From Juglans regia (Eukaryota > Streptophyta > Magnoliopsida > Fagales > Juglandaceae): a stretch of DNA of 64,000 nt. Below, piece after piece: positions 1 through 12,178 of this stretch. Position numbers and translations under genes: made by a program. Numbering within the stretch: the stretch's first letter is position 1; every line of letters starts with the position of its first letter. The notes beneath the pieces are model-generated. The model did no database searches. It was not told where the DNA came from and worked only from the letters and a program-made list of their open reading frames with translations. Location: assembly GCF_001411555.2 (NCBI RefSeq), contig NC_049909.1:6145485-6209484 (forward strand). The letters run 5' to 3'.

Positions 1-1216
1 CAGACTCAAGAACGGTGCCTTTTGGCTTGTGAGTAACTGGATCGATGCCCATCATGGCCAACCTTTTCTTAAGATGTGTGTTCCAGTAATTCTTGATCTC
101 GTTGTCAGTTCTCTTTGGCAAGTGTGTGGCTATAGCGGACCATCTGGAGGGGCAAAAAAAAAATGCATGAAGTTAATACAATATATATATATATATATAT
201 ATAGCCTAAGATCGATCCATAATATTATTCAAACTATATATGTATTGCAATATCATGTAATCATCATTTGCGTACTGGTGCCTTACAACCAATATTGATC
301 AGCATCATTTTGTGTCTACAATATTATTCCTTTTAATTTTACTGGATTCATATGTATTTACAGAATCCTAAAGATTTCTGGGTAGAAGGAAATTAAAAAG
401 GCATTCTGAAATTCATGTTTTTATTTATTTTATTTTATTTTTGTCGTTGCTCGGAAGATAAATGAAATATGGCGTTTCAGTGTTTGTTTAATGAAACTTT
501 TACTGAAAATACAACGCAGTCTGGTTTGTAAGTCGAAATAAGGTGCATATTTACATCCACATATCATAATAAATATGGAGCTCAAAAGCTTAGATCGATT
601 AAGTACTAGACTACACAAAAAGAAATGGAAGAATAAATAAGATCCACGAAATAATCGACAAACTAATTAAACTGCGTAAATTTATTATTGTAGCTAGGAT
701 AATACCATAAAATGCTTTATATATATAATCTAAAATGCAGAGATTTAAGGTCCGGTTTCAGTGATTACCTGCTGCCAAGAAGAGCATGAAGTTGGATGAT
801 GGTTCGGTCTTCAAGTAAACTGAACTGCCCCCTCTTAATATCAGGTCTGAGGTAATTATTCCATCTCAGTCTGCAGCTCTTCCCACATCTTTGAAGACCT
901 ACAGATCAGAAACGGTAAATTAATTAAGAACAATGATCACCATTTTATTTTAAAGGAATTAATTAAGAAAATTTAAATTTAAAGCACCATATATATATAA
1001 TATATATAGAATTTTCGCATAAATTTTTGTGCAGCACCCGAAGCTAGCTAAAACCATGTAGTGAAAACAAAACAAAACTTAACCTGCTTTTCGTGGCAAA
1101 CAACGCCAGCTTCCACAGCCATATTGTTGAATATAGGCTAAGAGTTTCTTGTCTTCTTCCGGTGTCCATGGACCTCGGTTCATCCCATCGGCGTTGCAGC
1201 ATGGAGTCCTTCCCAT
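1..1216 (-). CDS. R2R3-MYB transcription factor, MIXTA/MYB106-like, copy A (cut by window start)
   Basis: Seen: three coding exons read on the minus strand. Exon 1 is 1216-1084 (133 bp, ATG at 1216), exon 2 is 898-769 (130 bp), and exon 3 starts at 143 and runs off the window. Introns 1083-899 and 768-144 have GT...AG ends. The visible protein has the MYB tryptophan spacing (W17, W37, W57 in R2; F70, W89, W108 in R3), the core [12 protein letters not shown], and the run from [26 protein letters not shown] to the PVTHKPKG stretch. Compared with copy B it has K23, Q31 and R38; R38 is the family-consensus residue after W37. Known: subgroup 9 MYBs are nuclear DNA-binding activators of epidermal outgrowth and cuticle genes. 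Inferred: copy A looks functional as far as it is visible. Its C-terminal two thirds lie left of position 1. Confidence 0.9.
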
Positions 1217-1350
1217 TCTAGTGTTAAAGCAAGCAGAAGAAAATAGGGCTTGCAATATTGAAGCTCTTTCAGCTTAAAAGATTTGGAAAAACAGTGAGTA
1301 GATGGGAAGGGATATGAAGCTGATAGATAGTGAATAAACGTATGGAAAGT

Positions 1351-1377
1351 GTATATATATATATATATATATAATAA

Positions 1378-1437
<60 letters not shown>
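1351..1437 (-). promoter_or_regulatory. (CT)n-(TA)n microsatellite upstream of MYB copy A
   Basis: On the gene's strand a CT run (1437-1402) is followed by a TA run (1402-1351), ending about 135 bp before the ATG. A pyrimidine patch next to TA-rich DNA is a usual place for a plant core promoter or 5' UTR, and GA/CT runs can bind BPC-type factors. Copy B has the same block but shorter. No transcription start can be fixed from sequence alone. Confidence 0.5.
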
Positions 1438-1439
<2 letters not shown>

Positions 1440-2340
1440 GTCTCGGCCACAGCTTAGAGCGTTTAGTACGGGACAAAGTAATGGCCATTTCATTGTATAT
1501 TAAAGTTTGTCAACTTGATTGAAAAAAAGGTTATATCGATTCATGAGCGAGGAGATCGGATATTACTGTTTATGGGTGTCGAAACAAAATGATATTAAAT
1601 GTATGGGGTCCTGATCAATGTGTTTTGGTACAGATTTTATTACCGCATTTAGGCTGTTATTATTGTGTTTGCCTTCGGTACTACAAAATCTAATAATGGT
1701 AGGCCTATAAATTATATGAAATACACAGGATACCTACAGCTTCTTCAGACTCATAAATCAAGCGAAATAATAGCAAGATGCATGAGTGAGGTGCACTTGG
1801 GCGAGTTGGTCTAAATGCAGGCAGAGAATGAGATACCCCGTTTATAATTTTCAGTTGTTTAGTCGTAATTTAGATCTTAATTAGGTACCTCTGAGTTGTG
1901 CGCTAGCTAGGTTCATCAGTTTAATCTATTGCATTGAATTAAATTTGTGTATTTGATCCTAGCTTTATGTTTGTTGATATTGGGGTACATGTCCTATGCT
2001 AGTTTTATTATCTTTCTGTAAATAATTATTTCCTGTATATTCATCCTCAAATTCAAATATCAGAAAATAGAATTTATGATCGCAAGTTTACGTACATTAA
2101 GGAAAAAGAAATGATAGTTGCAATCTAAGGGCACAAGCGCCATGTAACCATGCACTTCGAAAACATTAAATAAATATGAGACCTACACAGAAAAAATTAA
2201 TTTTTTAATAGTAGACCCCTCTTTTTCAAATCGTCTGAACAGTACTTACTCACTCCACTATTCTATGTAGCATTACTCAAATTTTATAAAATTTGAAACG
2301 TTACAACTCCATGAGGTGTAAGAATTTCTGTCTATACAGA
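1438..2340. other. MYB copy A upstream region, shared with copy B
   Basis: Non-coding DNA that stays closely alignable to copy B 32181-32882 and 35535-35760. It holds no convincing ORF. The five bases AGCGC at 2136-2140 are the unoccupied target of the solo LTR found in copy B at 32883-35529. Promoter elements for the MYB gene may lie here, but none could be assigned with confidence. Confidence 0.6.
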
Positions 2341-2344
2341 AAAA

Positions 2345-5300
2345 ACTTACCGGACTAGGTCGGTTAAGGAACCGGTCATCCTTGTTCAAAAAATGTATGG
2401 AAATTTAATTTTTGATATGGTCTCAGGGTGGGATTTTCTCACCTGAGATCTGACCGGATTGACCGACTTTACTATATAAATTTTGAAATAATTTTTTATA
2501 AGATATTTTATAATTTTTAAGTTGTTATATATATAAACTAAAAGCAAGTAATTATGTAATTTTTTTTTCTAATGAGATAGTAATTAGGAGTGTGAGAATA
2601 AGAGACAGTCTACACCATTAGTCTCAGATGTATATTTACAATTTTACGGCTCAATAAAATGATTTTATTTTCTCGATAATAAAAACAGTTCGAAAATGCG
2701 TTTTGATTTATTCGAGACACTTAGAATTGAAATTCAGAAACGATTAATGAAGTGTACAACTACTTTCGTATGATTATTTAAGATTTTATGGTGCAAATTT
2801 ATTTTCACCATTTTTAGAATGAATAATAACTTCTGTATTAGCACCATGTGGCATGCGGCTCAGTCGTTTTCATATCACAATATGGAATGTCCAAATTAGT
2901 CTTAAGAAGTTTCATTTTAACACTTGACTAGATCTTAGCCACACTTGGTGAATAGTATAGGATACTTGGCACCAAAAGGAAGCATAAGACGAAAATGTAA
3001 AGGAAAGAAAGGAAAATCAAGCATTGTAATCATGTCACCTAAGCTAAACACTATTACATCCAACCATTCATTTTTGTATCAAACCAAAGAGGGTTTCAAC
3101 CCTAGTGAAACTTCAAATATTTGGAATCCAACTGAAACACCAAATACCTTGTGAAAACCGAAATCCTAAATGGTTTCTCAAACCATAAATGAAGCTGGTT
3201 TTAGCTTAGTGTTTAATTACTTGATTAAATCACTTTCACATGCTATTAACCATTTAAACTCATTCCATTACATTCTTATACATTCTTTTATACCATAGTA
3301 TTTTTATTGGGTCAAGAAAAATTAGATTTGGACTTGCTAAATCTTAAACCCAAAACGAGACCCTGTCAGTTTAGGCCACCGAAAAGCTCTACCTATGCAT
3401 GGCTTCTTAAGGAAGTTTTCCCAATGCTATGATTGTAATTTCACTGCCCATGTCAGCCATAAATAGTGGTTGGTGGGAAGATAATCAACCACCTCACTAC
3501 CACCCCATCACACTATAGCTTCAAGGCACAAAACCATGTTCTGTAATCCATGGTTTTGGGCATGGTTTTGGCTAATAACCAATCTCGAAAAAGTCACTCT
3601 CACATCCCCTCTGAGTCCCTCTAGCAGTATATTAGTCATCCATGACTTGTTCCATAAGTTTTTGTCACTTTTGAAACACTTTCTTGGAGAGAACTCAAGG
3701 AGAAACTTCAGATAACTTTTCTGGCCTTTCTTGCTTGAGTTTTTCGAAACGTTTGAATGTAGATTCTCATGCAACTCTCTTATCATAACTTGTTCTTATT
3801 TGAGTCTAGTTTGAATTGATTTGTTTTTTGTGATTGTTTATGTAGTTTTAATTAGTGAAAAGTTTGTTTAAGCATGCAAAGGTCATATTGAGTGATAATC
3901 TGGATAGTGTGTGATTCTTTAATTTTTTGATGATGTTCTTGGCAAGATCTTGATCCAATCTTTTATGGTGTAGATTTAACATATTAATATGCAAGTTAGA
4001 TTTATATTTGTTGCATATTGAGAGTTTTACTAAGAGTTCTGCAAGATATGAGAAAGTTGGAAACTGGAGGTAAAAAAATAGTTTCTATTCTGAGTAAGCT
4101 TGGATCTTTTATTATTAAAGCAAGCTCTATATGGTCTTGAAATTTATATACGTTGTGCTTAAGACTTTGATCTATGTTTTAGAAAGTTATTTGGAAGATT
4201 TATGGTTGTGATCTTGAGGGAATGAATTTTTATGCATGTTAAGGTCCGGTTGAAATACAAACTTGTGGTTCATATGTTGTGTTGTGTTTCTATGCAATTT
4301 TTGTCATTTCATCTTGAGTTTAATGCTCAGATAAATTTAATTGCTTCGACGTGAAGCATATGATGTCGTTTGTTGATTGTTTACTTCATGGACAAACTTA
4401 GATCTAGTGGTTTGATCAAAGACCAAAACATGTGGTACTCGGTTTTGGAGAAAATGTGCAAACCGATTCTATTGGTTGACATTTTGGGCTATTTGTGATC
4501 TTTGAATTATTTATTTAAGCATGCTATTTCTTAGGATTGATTTGTGATTTTGTTAAGAATATTTTTTTAAACTTTTAGAGTTCTTGGAGTTGATTTGTAG
4601 AAAAGGTAGCCCAAGAATACCAAAGGATTGTTTTTTGTGGTCAAAAGACTTGATGTTTTGGCATGAAGGAAATTATGCTTTTTATGATATGTGATTTTTT
4701 AATGTCCTAGCATGATTTTAAAGCATAGGATATGATTTTTTATTTTTTTTTACATTGCATGGTGCGGTTTTAGCATGAAAGTTAGAGTTTGAAAGAATTG
4801 CAACAAAAATAAGGATTTTAGCTTTAGTGTGTTTCGGTCTATACTTAGTTCTTGTAGGCGTGTTGTGTCTTAAAAAATTTCTAATTTTATATTTGGATTT
4901 AGGATAAAAATATACATGAGGAATGTAGATTTTGGTGAGTTTTGGAGTTATGATGTGAAATCCTTAACTTAGGGGTACAATGGTCATTTTTCTACAAGTA
5001 GAGGGGTAAAATGATCATTTTACTTTGAGTCAGTGATTTTATTTTTAAGTATAGTAGTGAGGAGGTTCCAACCTTCAGAAATGCTTCCTTACAATTTCCG
5101 TTATTTCAAACTTAAATTCGTCACGTTTCAATCACTTATAAGTTAGCCTCTAACTTACTTTCAGGACATCTATGTGTGTATGGTAGTTAGAAACCATCAT
5201 TCATATTGCTTAGGTTTTATATGTATATGTTAAGTTATATCATACCATGTTTTGTCTTCAAGCACAAAATCATTTGTTACATGTTATGTTATGTCATGTC

Positions 5301-6587
5301 ATACTTTATTTTCAAGTACGAAATTATTTGTTACATGTCATATTACGTAATGTCATGTTTAATTATTGCACACCATCTTTTGTCATGTTGTTAGTCATGT
5401 TCACATGTCATGTCATGCCTTGTTATTTTTCATTTCATTTCACGTCATGCCATGTCACGAGTATGGAGTTCATCACAAAAGGCAATTTTTCCAGTCTATT
5501 GAGTCATTTATGTTTATCACGATTCTAGGTGCTAGGATGGGACAATATCCTATTGGAACTCTATTGTTCACTTTGGAGTGTCTAAACTGGTGTGAAATTC
5601 CCTTAGTTGATAAAGTACTGTCAACATGCTTCGAATGGGGCCGAGGTAACTAGTCCCCAGAGCGAAGTCAAGCGCCAACGCTGATGGTGCCAAACTACAG
5701 TTCAATTTCATGTTATACACACTCGTGTAGGTGTAGATACATGTCACAATGTGTATATTATATACTTGCAATGGGTGCAAATACCCATAGTGTGTTGCGT
5801 ATGTTAACGTACTCACAACTGGTACAAATACCTATGATATGATACGGTATCAACAGGGGCATAGGGCTCAAGGGGAGTTGTATAGCATCCACAATTCATG
5901 TTTAATTAAGAAGTTATTATGGAACAAGGTTCCAAATTCATGTCCAATTTAAAGTTCAGCTCATGTTATGTTATTCCAAGTCCGGTTGCAGTCCTTGTCA
6001 GTTAAGGTCATATCAGCTCGTGTCATGTGAATTACCAAGTCACGTTATGTTCGCGCATGTTCATGTTAGCATTCATGTTTTACTATCATGCATGCATCTA
6101 TATACTGCTAGTTAAAGTTATTTGTTAACTTGCTGAGATTTGTAATTAAATCTCACTTGGTAGTCCCAACTACCATTCCTCCAGAAATGGTAGATCATAT
6201 GCCAGGATCAAGAGATGCGACAGAGGATTGACTGGAGGAGGTTGATTAGGTGACAACGCAACGACGCGGAGTTTATCGCTTTGATGCTCCTTTTTATTGA
6301 TATTTTTTTGGCTTCCTTGGCCAACTTGCATGAGCTACTCAAAGGACTAGTCTAGTTAGTATATTTAGTCTTTGCATGTACTTAATGAGCATTGTCTCCA
6401 GTACTCGTCATGTTGCAGATCTTTTGGACAAAAATTGTAACTTTTGAACGTCTGTTTGTGGAGTTTATGAAGTTTGTTTATGTTTTTGAGATATATTAGT
6501 TCTAGTACATAGTATTGCTCAAAGAAAAAAATTTATTTGTCGTAAATATTGCATATTGATAGATGCATACTAGGTGCATTGCATTTT
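2345..6587 (+). mobile_element. LTR of a CATGT-rich gypsy-type family, forward, copy A
   Basis: No protein-coding capacity. Its reverse complement is recognisable at 12179-15313, for example the 'caagtgtgg/ctaagatcttg' stretch and the pair of phrases about blocks near 'ccttaacttagg' and 'ggggtaaaatg'. It carries a CATGT-rich tract (5206-5460), the phrase 'tgctaggatgggacaatatcc' near 5530 that recurs in every family member here, and a conserved double hairpin at 6135-6192. The right side is interrupted at 6587 by an inverted LTR; the terminal part of this LTR survives only in copy B (42213-42309). The left limit is uncertain by a few hundred bases. Inferred to be a solo LTR because no gag or pol lies beside it. 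Confidence 0.6.
5206..5460. repeat. Degenerate CATGT/CATGTCATG tract in LTR, copy A
   Basis: Many overlapping copies of CATGT, TCATG and TTATGT in short succession. The equivalent tract in copy B is about 38450-38680. Reverse-complement versions (ACATG, TGACAT) occupy 7690-7830 and 12290-12720, and a weaker forward one is at 52560-52770. It is a diagnostic internal mark of this LTR family. Confidence 0.7.
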
Positions 6588-8459
6588 CCCACAGCCCCCC
6601 ACTTGAGATTAGACGGTGACTGAAATTCTGGGACATGCAACATAAGGCTACATACCCCTCATACATGATAGATAAGATGCAATGCACCTATGTATACTAG
6701 CTGTATGCAATAAATCGCAGTTGAATAAGTCATTTAAATGTTGTACCAGAATAAACTAATATCTCAACTTCTTCATTCATAACTTTAAATCACACTTCTT
6801 AGTAATGGAGTATCAAGCTCTTTGTTTACACTTTAACATAACAAGTACTGTCTAAAAAGACCTTAACAAATAAATCATTAAAGCATTTTTCTAATCTCAG
6901 CTATCTCCAAGTAGGTCATGACTAGATCCGTTCTTTCCTCCAGGTTGAGCTCATCCTTTGCATTTATCATTATCCTGACTCGCTGCTCCAGGTCTTGCTA
7001 AAGGTTCTACCATTCCTGGTTGGGAATGGTAGTAAAACTACCACGGTGAGATTTCGAGAAATCTTAGTAAGTAAACAAACAACATATAACAGATAACATA
7101 AGCATACAATGGTAAACCATGAAATGTGTGCTTGGACATGTACTTGACATATGACTTGACCAGAACTTGACTTATGCACTTGACCATTTTCAAAAGGCTT
7201 GTTGTCTTTAACTTTCTTTTTCATGTTGATCTTAATCAAAACTTGCCTTATCAAAACATATCACAAGGTTTTCATCGAGTGATCCTTATCATATCACAAG
7301 ATTTTCATCAAGTGATCCATAATATATGAGCTCTTATTCTTTATCAGAGAGTGGACACAACATGGTTCCCCTTTGCACTGTGTGTTCCTACTAGTTACCA
7401 CACCATCAACGGTCCATACACCGTAATGAATAGGTCATAAACAAGGATTTCATAATAACTCTACCATATTTTGTCAAGTTACATGCCTTATGCACCTACT
7501 AGCATTAGGCGCTTCCTCGCTCTGGCATTCTTTAAAAAGAATCCATTCGAGGCTCGGCGATTCTTCTTTGTCAACTCAGGGGTTATCACTCCATTCTTAA
7601 GCACTTCAGAGTGGACAAAAGAGTTCGACAAGGACATTCCCTCATCCTAGCACTTGGGGTCGTGATAAAACTTTTAAACTCTTTTCTTTGAAAACACATT
7701 TTGGAAACACTTTTCTCCAAATGCATGTAACATGAGACATAAGACATACATACTTACACTTGACATATGACATATGAAATGCCGTGTATAGAATAACCAA
7801 GCATAACATGTTCAATTCATGGCATGATAACATAGATCACCGGACTATCAAAGCACATACTTGGATCTATGAAAAAGTGCATTGCCCGAAACATGCAAGT
7901 GCAAAAACATGAAGAATCATCACCTAAACATGTTTCAAACTTCAAACATATTGCTTAGTAATCAAAGCATAATAGAACAAAACATAAAATCATGGTATTT
8001 GGGTAAGATCCAAAACTTCCAAGACATGGTATAGCCGAATCATTAAGTATCACAAATTAACAACAATGTTTTCCTTAGAACCGAAACATGCTAAGGACAT
8101 TCTTGTCATTTTCATCTTAAACCAAATCATACCATTCATGTCATATTCATATTCCAAGAACATATAAGCATATTCAAATAAACAAACAAGAAATAGAAAT
8201 TGTAACACCCCCTTCCCGTAGGTTAGGAGTGTCACGTGTTTTTTTCATAAAATAAACCCGGCAATATATCTCATATTTAATAAATGAAATTAGGAATTAT
8301 TTTGTAGAAAAAAGTCTGATAAATATCTTCCAAAAATATTAAATGAATAAACTAAATAAATTTATGTCATAAAAGTAATTTTATTTTAGAAAGTCTGAAA
8401 CTAAATCAACTGCTCATTCTAATCCTGGCTTGCCTACTCATATTCATCATCTTCACCAT

Positions 8460-11325
8460 TGTAACACCCGGACCCAATCAAGCCCAATTTTTATTTATTT
8501 TAGTTCATTTTATTTTATTTTATTTTTTATTTTCTTCACACGTTTATTTTTTTCCCGCATGTTTTATTTTGTTTTCTTTCTCTTTCCGTCTATATCTCTT
8601 AATTCCTGTAAGTTTTCCTCTCGTACACTCCATGTATACACAAGCACAACTCAGTTTCCGCATGCACGTCTCTCTTGCACATTTTAATCAACTCAGTTAC
8701 CTTCCTTTCTTTTCGCATCAAGGGTTTTAATCAACTCAATAAATGCATGTTTTTCTCCTGATAAAGTAGTAGCAGCAGCAACCCACGCATAACTCCCTCT
8801 GGTTCACTGTCTCTCCGCATTCATGGTTCAGCACTCGTCAACCATGCCAGTCCTCCCCACAAATAAACAGCAACCACGTTTCCTCCGCAGTAACCCTTTT
8901 CTACCGTAAACGACCATCGCCCAGGGCCCAAAGCATCACCATAGCCACGTCTTCTCCTCACTGTGAGACCTTCCCCTCAGTGCAGTCGTGCAACATCCAG
9001 TCACTGGCCAAGCCCATAGCACAACACGGGTTGAATCTCCGTGATGCCACTACACTGCCACACGAACTCACAGACAACAACTCCTCCTTGCAAGTAGCGC
9101 ACCACCCTCCAAGCCGTCCTCGCCTCCACAGAAGGCCAACCACCGTCGCCCAGCCGTTGAAGGAGGAACACACGGCATACTCTATTTTTCCACTCCCGAA
9201 ACAGAGCAGTTTTTGCTAAAGCCATTCCACTGAGTTCCTCCGCTGGCCTCTCCATCTCCCGGTGCCCCTCGATTTTTCAGCCACGTTACACGACCGAAAC
9301 CACCGCACGTAGCTCCCGACCAGTCGCGCTGTCCCACGGTGAGCTCTCTCCCCTTCTGCATACCATACTCTCTCATCGTGTTTCTCTCTCTCACCGTGTT
9401 GTTCTCTCTCTCTCTGTGCTCCGCCGAGTTCACCACCTTCCACTGCACCGAGCGCCGCACCCACCATCGCCAACCTCAGCCAGCTCCATGCGTTGTCGCA
9501 CATCCCTTCTCTCTTGGTGTGCCTCTACCGTGTAAACTACCTCACGTAGTATGAGCATGTTTTCAAATAACAAAGCTTACCGTATAGTTGGTCAAGCATA
9601 TATTATTTGAGGTATGTTACATCTTTACCCGTTGAGTAAAAGGTGTATTGGCGTGATTTAAACTTTTAAATATATATTAGTGTACTCTATTTTATTTTTG
9701 CTTACGGAAAATCACTTATGTATTTTATCATGTTATTAAGTAAAGTTTTATTTTTAAAGTAAATAATATAGGTGTAATGTTATTTTTACATTTTAGATAT
9801 GTTTTAGTCTATTTAAAAATAGTTATGGTTTATTTTAAAATATTGTGGCTTAATTATATTTTTCAGTATTAAACTTCATAAATTGTTTTCATTAATACAT
9901 AGGTCTGACTTTTAAATGTTTTAGTCATAGTATTAAATTAGCATTGATGATTTTAGAAAGTGATGATTGTTAATTTTAGGTTTTGAGGAATTAAATAGGT
10001 TATTTTATAAGTTTAGGATTAAATATCGAAATGTGTGATTAATTGGAAATTTATGAGAATTACATGATTATTTTTATAGGTGACGATTAATTATTGTCCG
10101 ACGTTTTTGAGGAATTTTGAAAAAGTTAAGAAGTTTAGATAAGCGGGGTTCCTATGCTAGACTTTGCATTTAAAATAAAATGAGTTAAGGTTATTTTTGG
10201 AAAATATACATATTTGATATTGAAAAGAAATTTGAACTGCATCAGTTATTTGTTCTGCATTACTCATGAGATTCTGTTTAAGAAGAAATTATTTTCTGTC
10301 ATGACTGGTGTAGACATGAGCTTATTTTTGACATTCTGTTTCTAAACCTTAAAAAAGAGAGCGAATATGAAATTTTGTGCATAAATTATGTTTTGTAATG
10401 ATTTTGTTCTGTTCTGAAGATTTTCTATACTCTGATATGATCTGATGTGATTTCTGAAAACCTCTGGCATAACATTCTGTTTCTATTTCTGTTCCGTTCT
10501 GACCTCACCACGGGTGTAAAACCTACTTTTCCGTTTCTGGTGCACCCACTTTGGAAACAAAGTGGTTTTCTGCGTGGTCTTTCCTATATGCACACTTGGG
10601 GCTCCGAGAATGAATAAGGGGAAGATTCATATTCTGTTTCTGCTCGGTTAGCTACCGGGGTTTGCACAACCCTACCACGGGGGTTAAACATGGTATTTGT
10701 TCTGCTATGATAAGATAAGATGTGATGTTTCAGTTTATGCTATGCCAAAGGGATTTTGATTATGAATATTTTTCAAACTTTCGCTCTGATATTCTTGATA
10801 ACATGTTCTAACGCCGCATTTTGAAAACATTATTCCGATTTTGCATTCTGAAAGAAAATATTTTCGTTCTGCATTCTGAACTTTATAAATACTCAGGTTT
10901 ACACACTAGTATATGTCATCTGTTTACTGAGTTGTTGATAACTCACCCTTTATCTCCATATATTTTTCAGATAATTTTGATGGTTCGGCTGGAGAACAAG
11001 AGTAGAAAATTTTAGCAGGTGTGATGATCAGAGTGGAATAAGTGTCCGAGGGTACAAGTGCTTATTTGAGAGTCGTAGTTAGTAAACTGAATTTATGTTT
11101 CAGATATTTTGATTTGATGAGTTAAGGATAATTTTGAGTTTTAGAGAGTTTTTAATTTATGTTATTGAGATTTTCTTTATTGTTCCCATGGAGGAACTTA
11201 GATATTTGGATTGATTAAATTGATTAATATTTTATTGGATTTTTCAGATTTTATAGTTGTACTATTTAAGTTGATTTAAGGTATTAAGAGTTAACTCTCC
11301 GGACCTCCGGGAACGGGGCGTTACA
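8460..11325 (+). mobile_element. Nested solo LTR, TGTAAC...GTTACA family, 2.87 kb
   Basis: It starts TGTAACACCCGGACCC and ends GGGCGTTACA, typical gypsy LTR termini. It is the opposite-orientation relative of the solo LTR in copy B (32883-35529): both contain the 'accctaccacgg' block, here near 10670. A GC-rich stretch at 8780-9540 gives overlapping open frames on both strands; these have no recognisable domain and are treated as LTR sequence, perhaps the transcribed U3/R region. The flanking five bases (ACCAT and TATGC) do not match, so no target duplication can be shown. Confidence 0.6.
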
Positions 11326-11421
11326 TATGCGATTGGTCGATTCGTAAAAACTTATGGGGTTTTTACGAGATTCCTAAAGTCAATAGAAATTACACCAATG
11401 AATTTCTAGCGGGCTGTTACA

Positions 11422-12078
11422 GGTCAAGTGCATAAGTTAAGTTCTGGTTAAGGCATAAGTCAAGTACATGTCCATGCACGCATATGATGATATACTTTTT
11501 GTATGCTTGTATTAACTATGGTATGTTGTGTGATTACTTGTTAAGATTTCTCAAAATCTCATTGTGGTAGTTTCCAGTACCATTCCCTAACCGGAATGGT
11601 AGAAGTTGTAATAGGTTTGGTAAGAAGCCACGATGACCAAGAGGAAGAGAATGACACCTCCTCCTTCGGAGAGGATTGTGCCTAAAATGGCCATGAATCG
11701 GCCTGAGTCCTCCATTTGGGAGTGTCTCGAGGACATCGATCGAGAGATCACGGGAATACTAGAATTCATCTCCGAGTTCAAGCGGTGTAACAATCGAGAC
11801 AAGGATAAGGCTTTAGAGAAGCTAATGAAGCCCGAGTCTTCTTGAAGAATATTGGAGTTTAAATATTTTGTGGAAAAAAACAAAAAAGAAGACATCAATG
11901 TTTATGGCCAACTTTTGTGGACTCATGTTTCTTTTGTGGGAGTCCCGTGTTTTGGGAACTTTAAAATTATGCTTCATGCTTTTGGGATATTTTGCCTTTA
12001 AGGCCTATGTTTATATTCTGGGACAATGTTTTGGGTTATGTATTAGTTTATGGTGTCATGTGCCTTGCAATTGCTTAT
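11422..12078 (+). mobile_element. CATGT-family LTR fragment ending at the assembly gap
   Basis: 11422-11605 is the reverse complement of 7180-7000, including the double hairpin (about 11543-11603). An open frame at 11633-11845 (70 aa, acidic and basic residues, no known domain) follows and has no clear partner. The sequence stops at the N run, so its relation to the inverted LTR on the far side is unknown. Confidence 0.5.
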
Positions 12079-12178
12079 NNNNNNNNNNNNNNNNNNNNNN
12101 NNNNNNNNNNNNNNNNNNNNNNNNNNNNNNNNNNNNNNNNNNNNNNNNNNNNNNNNNNNNNNNNNNNNNNNNNNNNNN
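12079..12178. other. Assembly gap (100 N)
   Basis: A run of 100 undetermined bases, the conventional length for a gap of unknown size. The LTR fragments on its two sides are in opposite orientations, so it may hide missing sequence or join non-adjacent pieces. Confidence 0.99.

Noticed and set aside
1180..1493. Frames encoding SLSLSLS and YIYIYI runs
   Set aside because: They are translations of the CT/TA microsatellite upstream of the MYB gene.
8980..9554. Several overlapping open frames on both strands in a GC-richer stretch
   Set aside because: They lie inside a solo LTR, overlap on both strands and show no domain; high GC alone explains the long frames.
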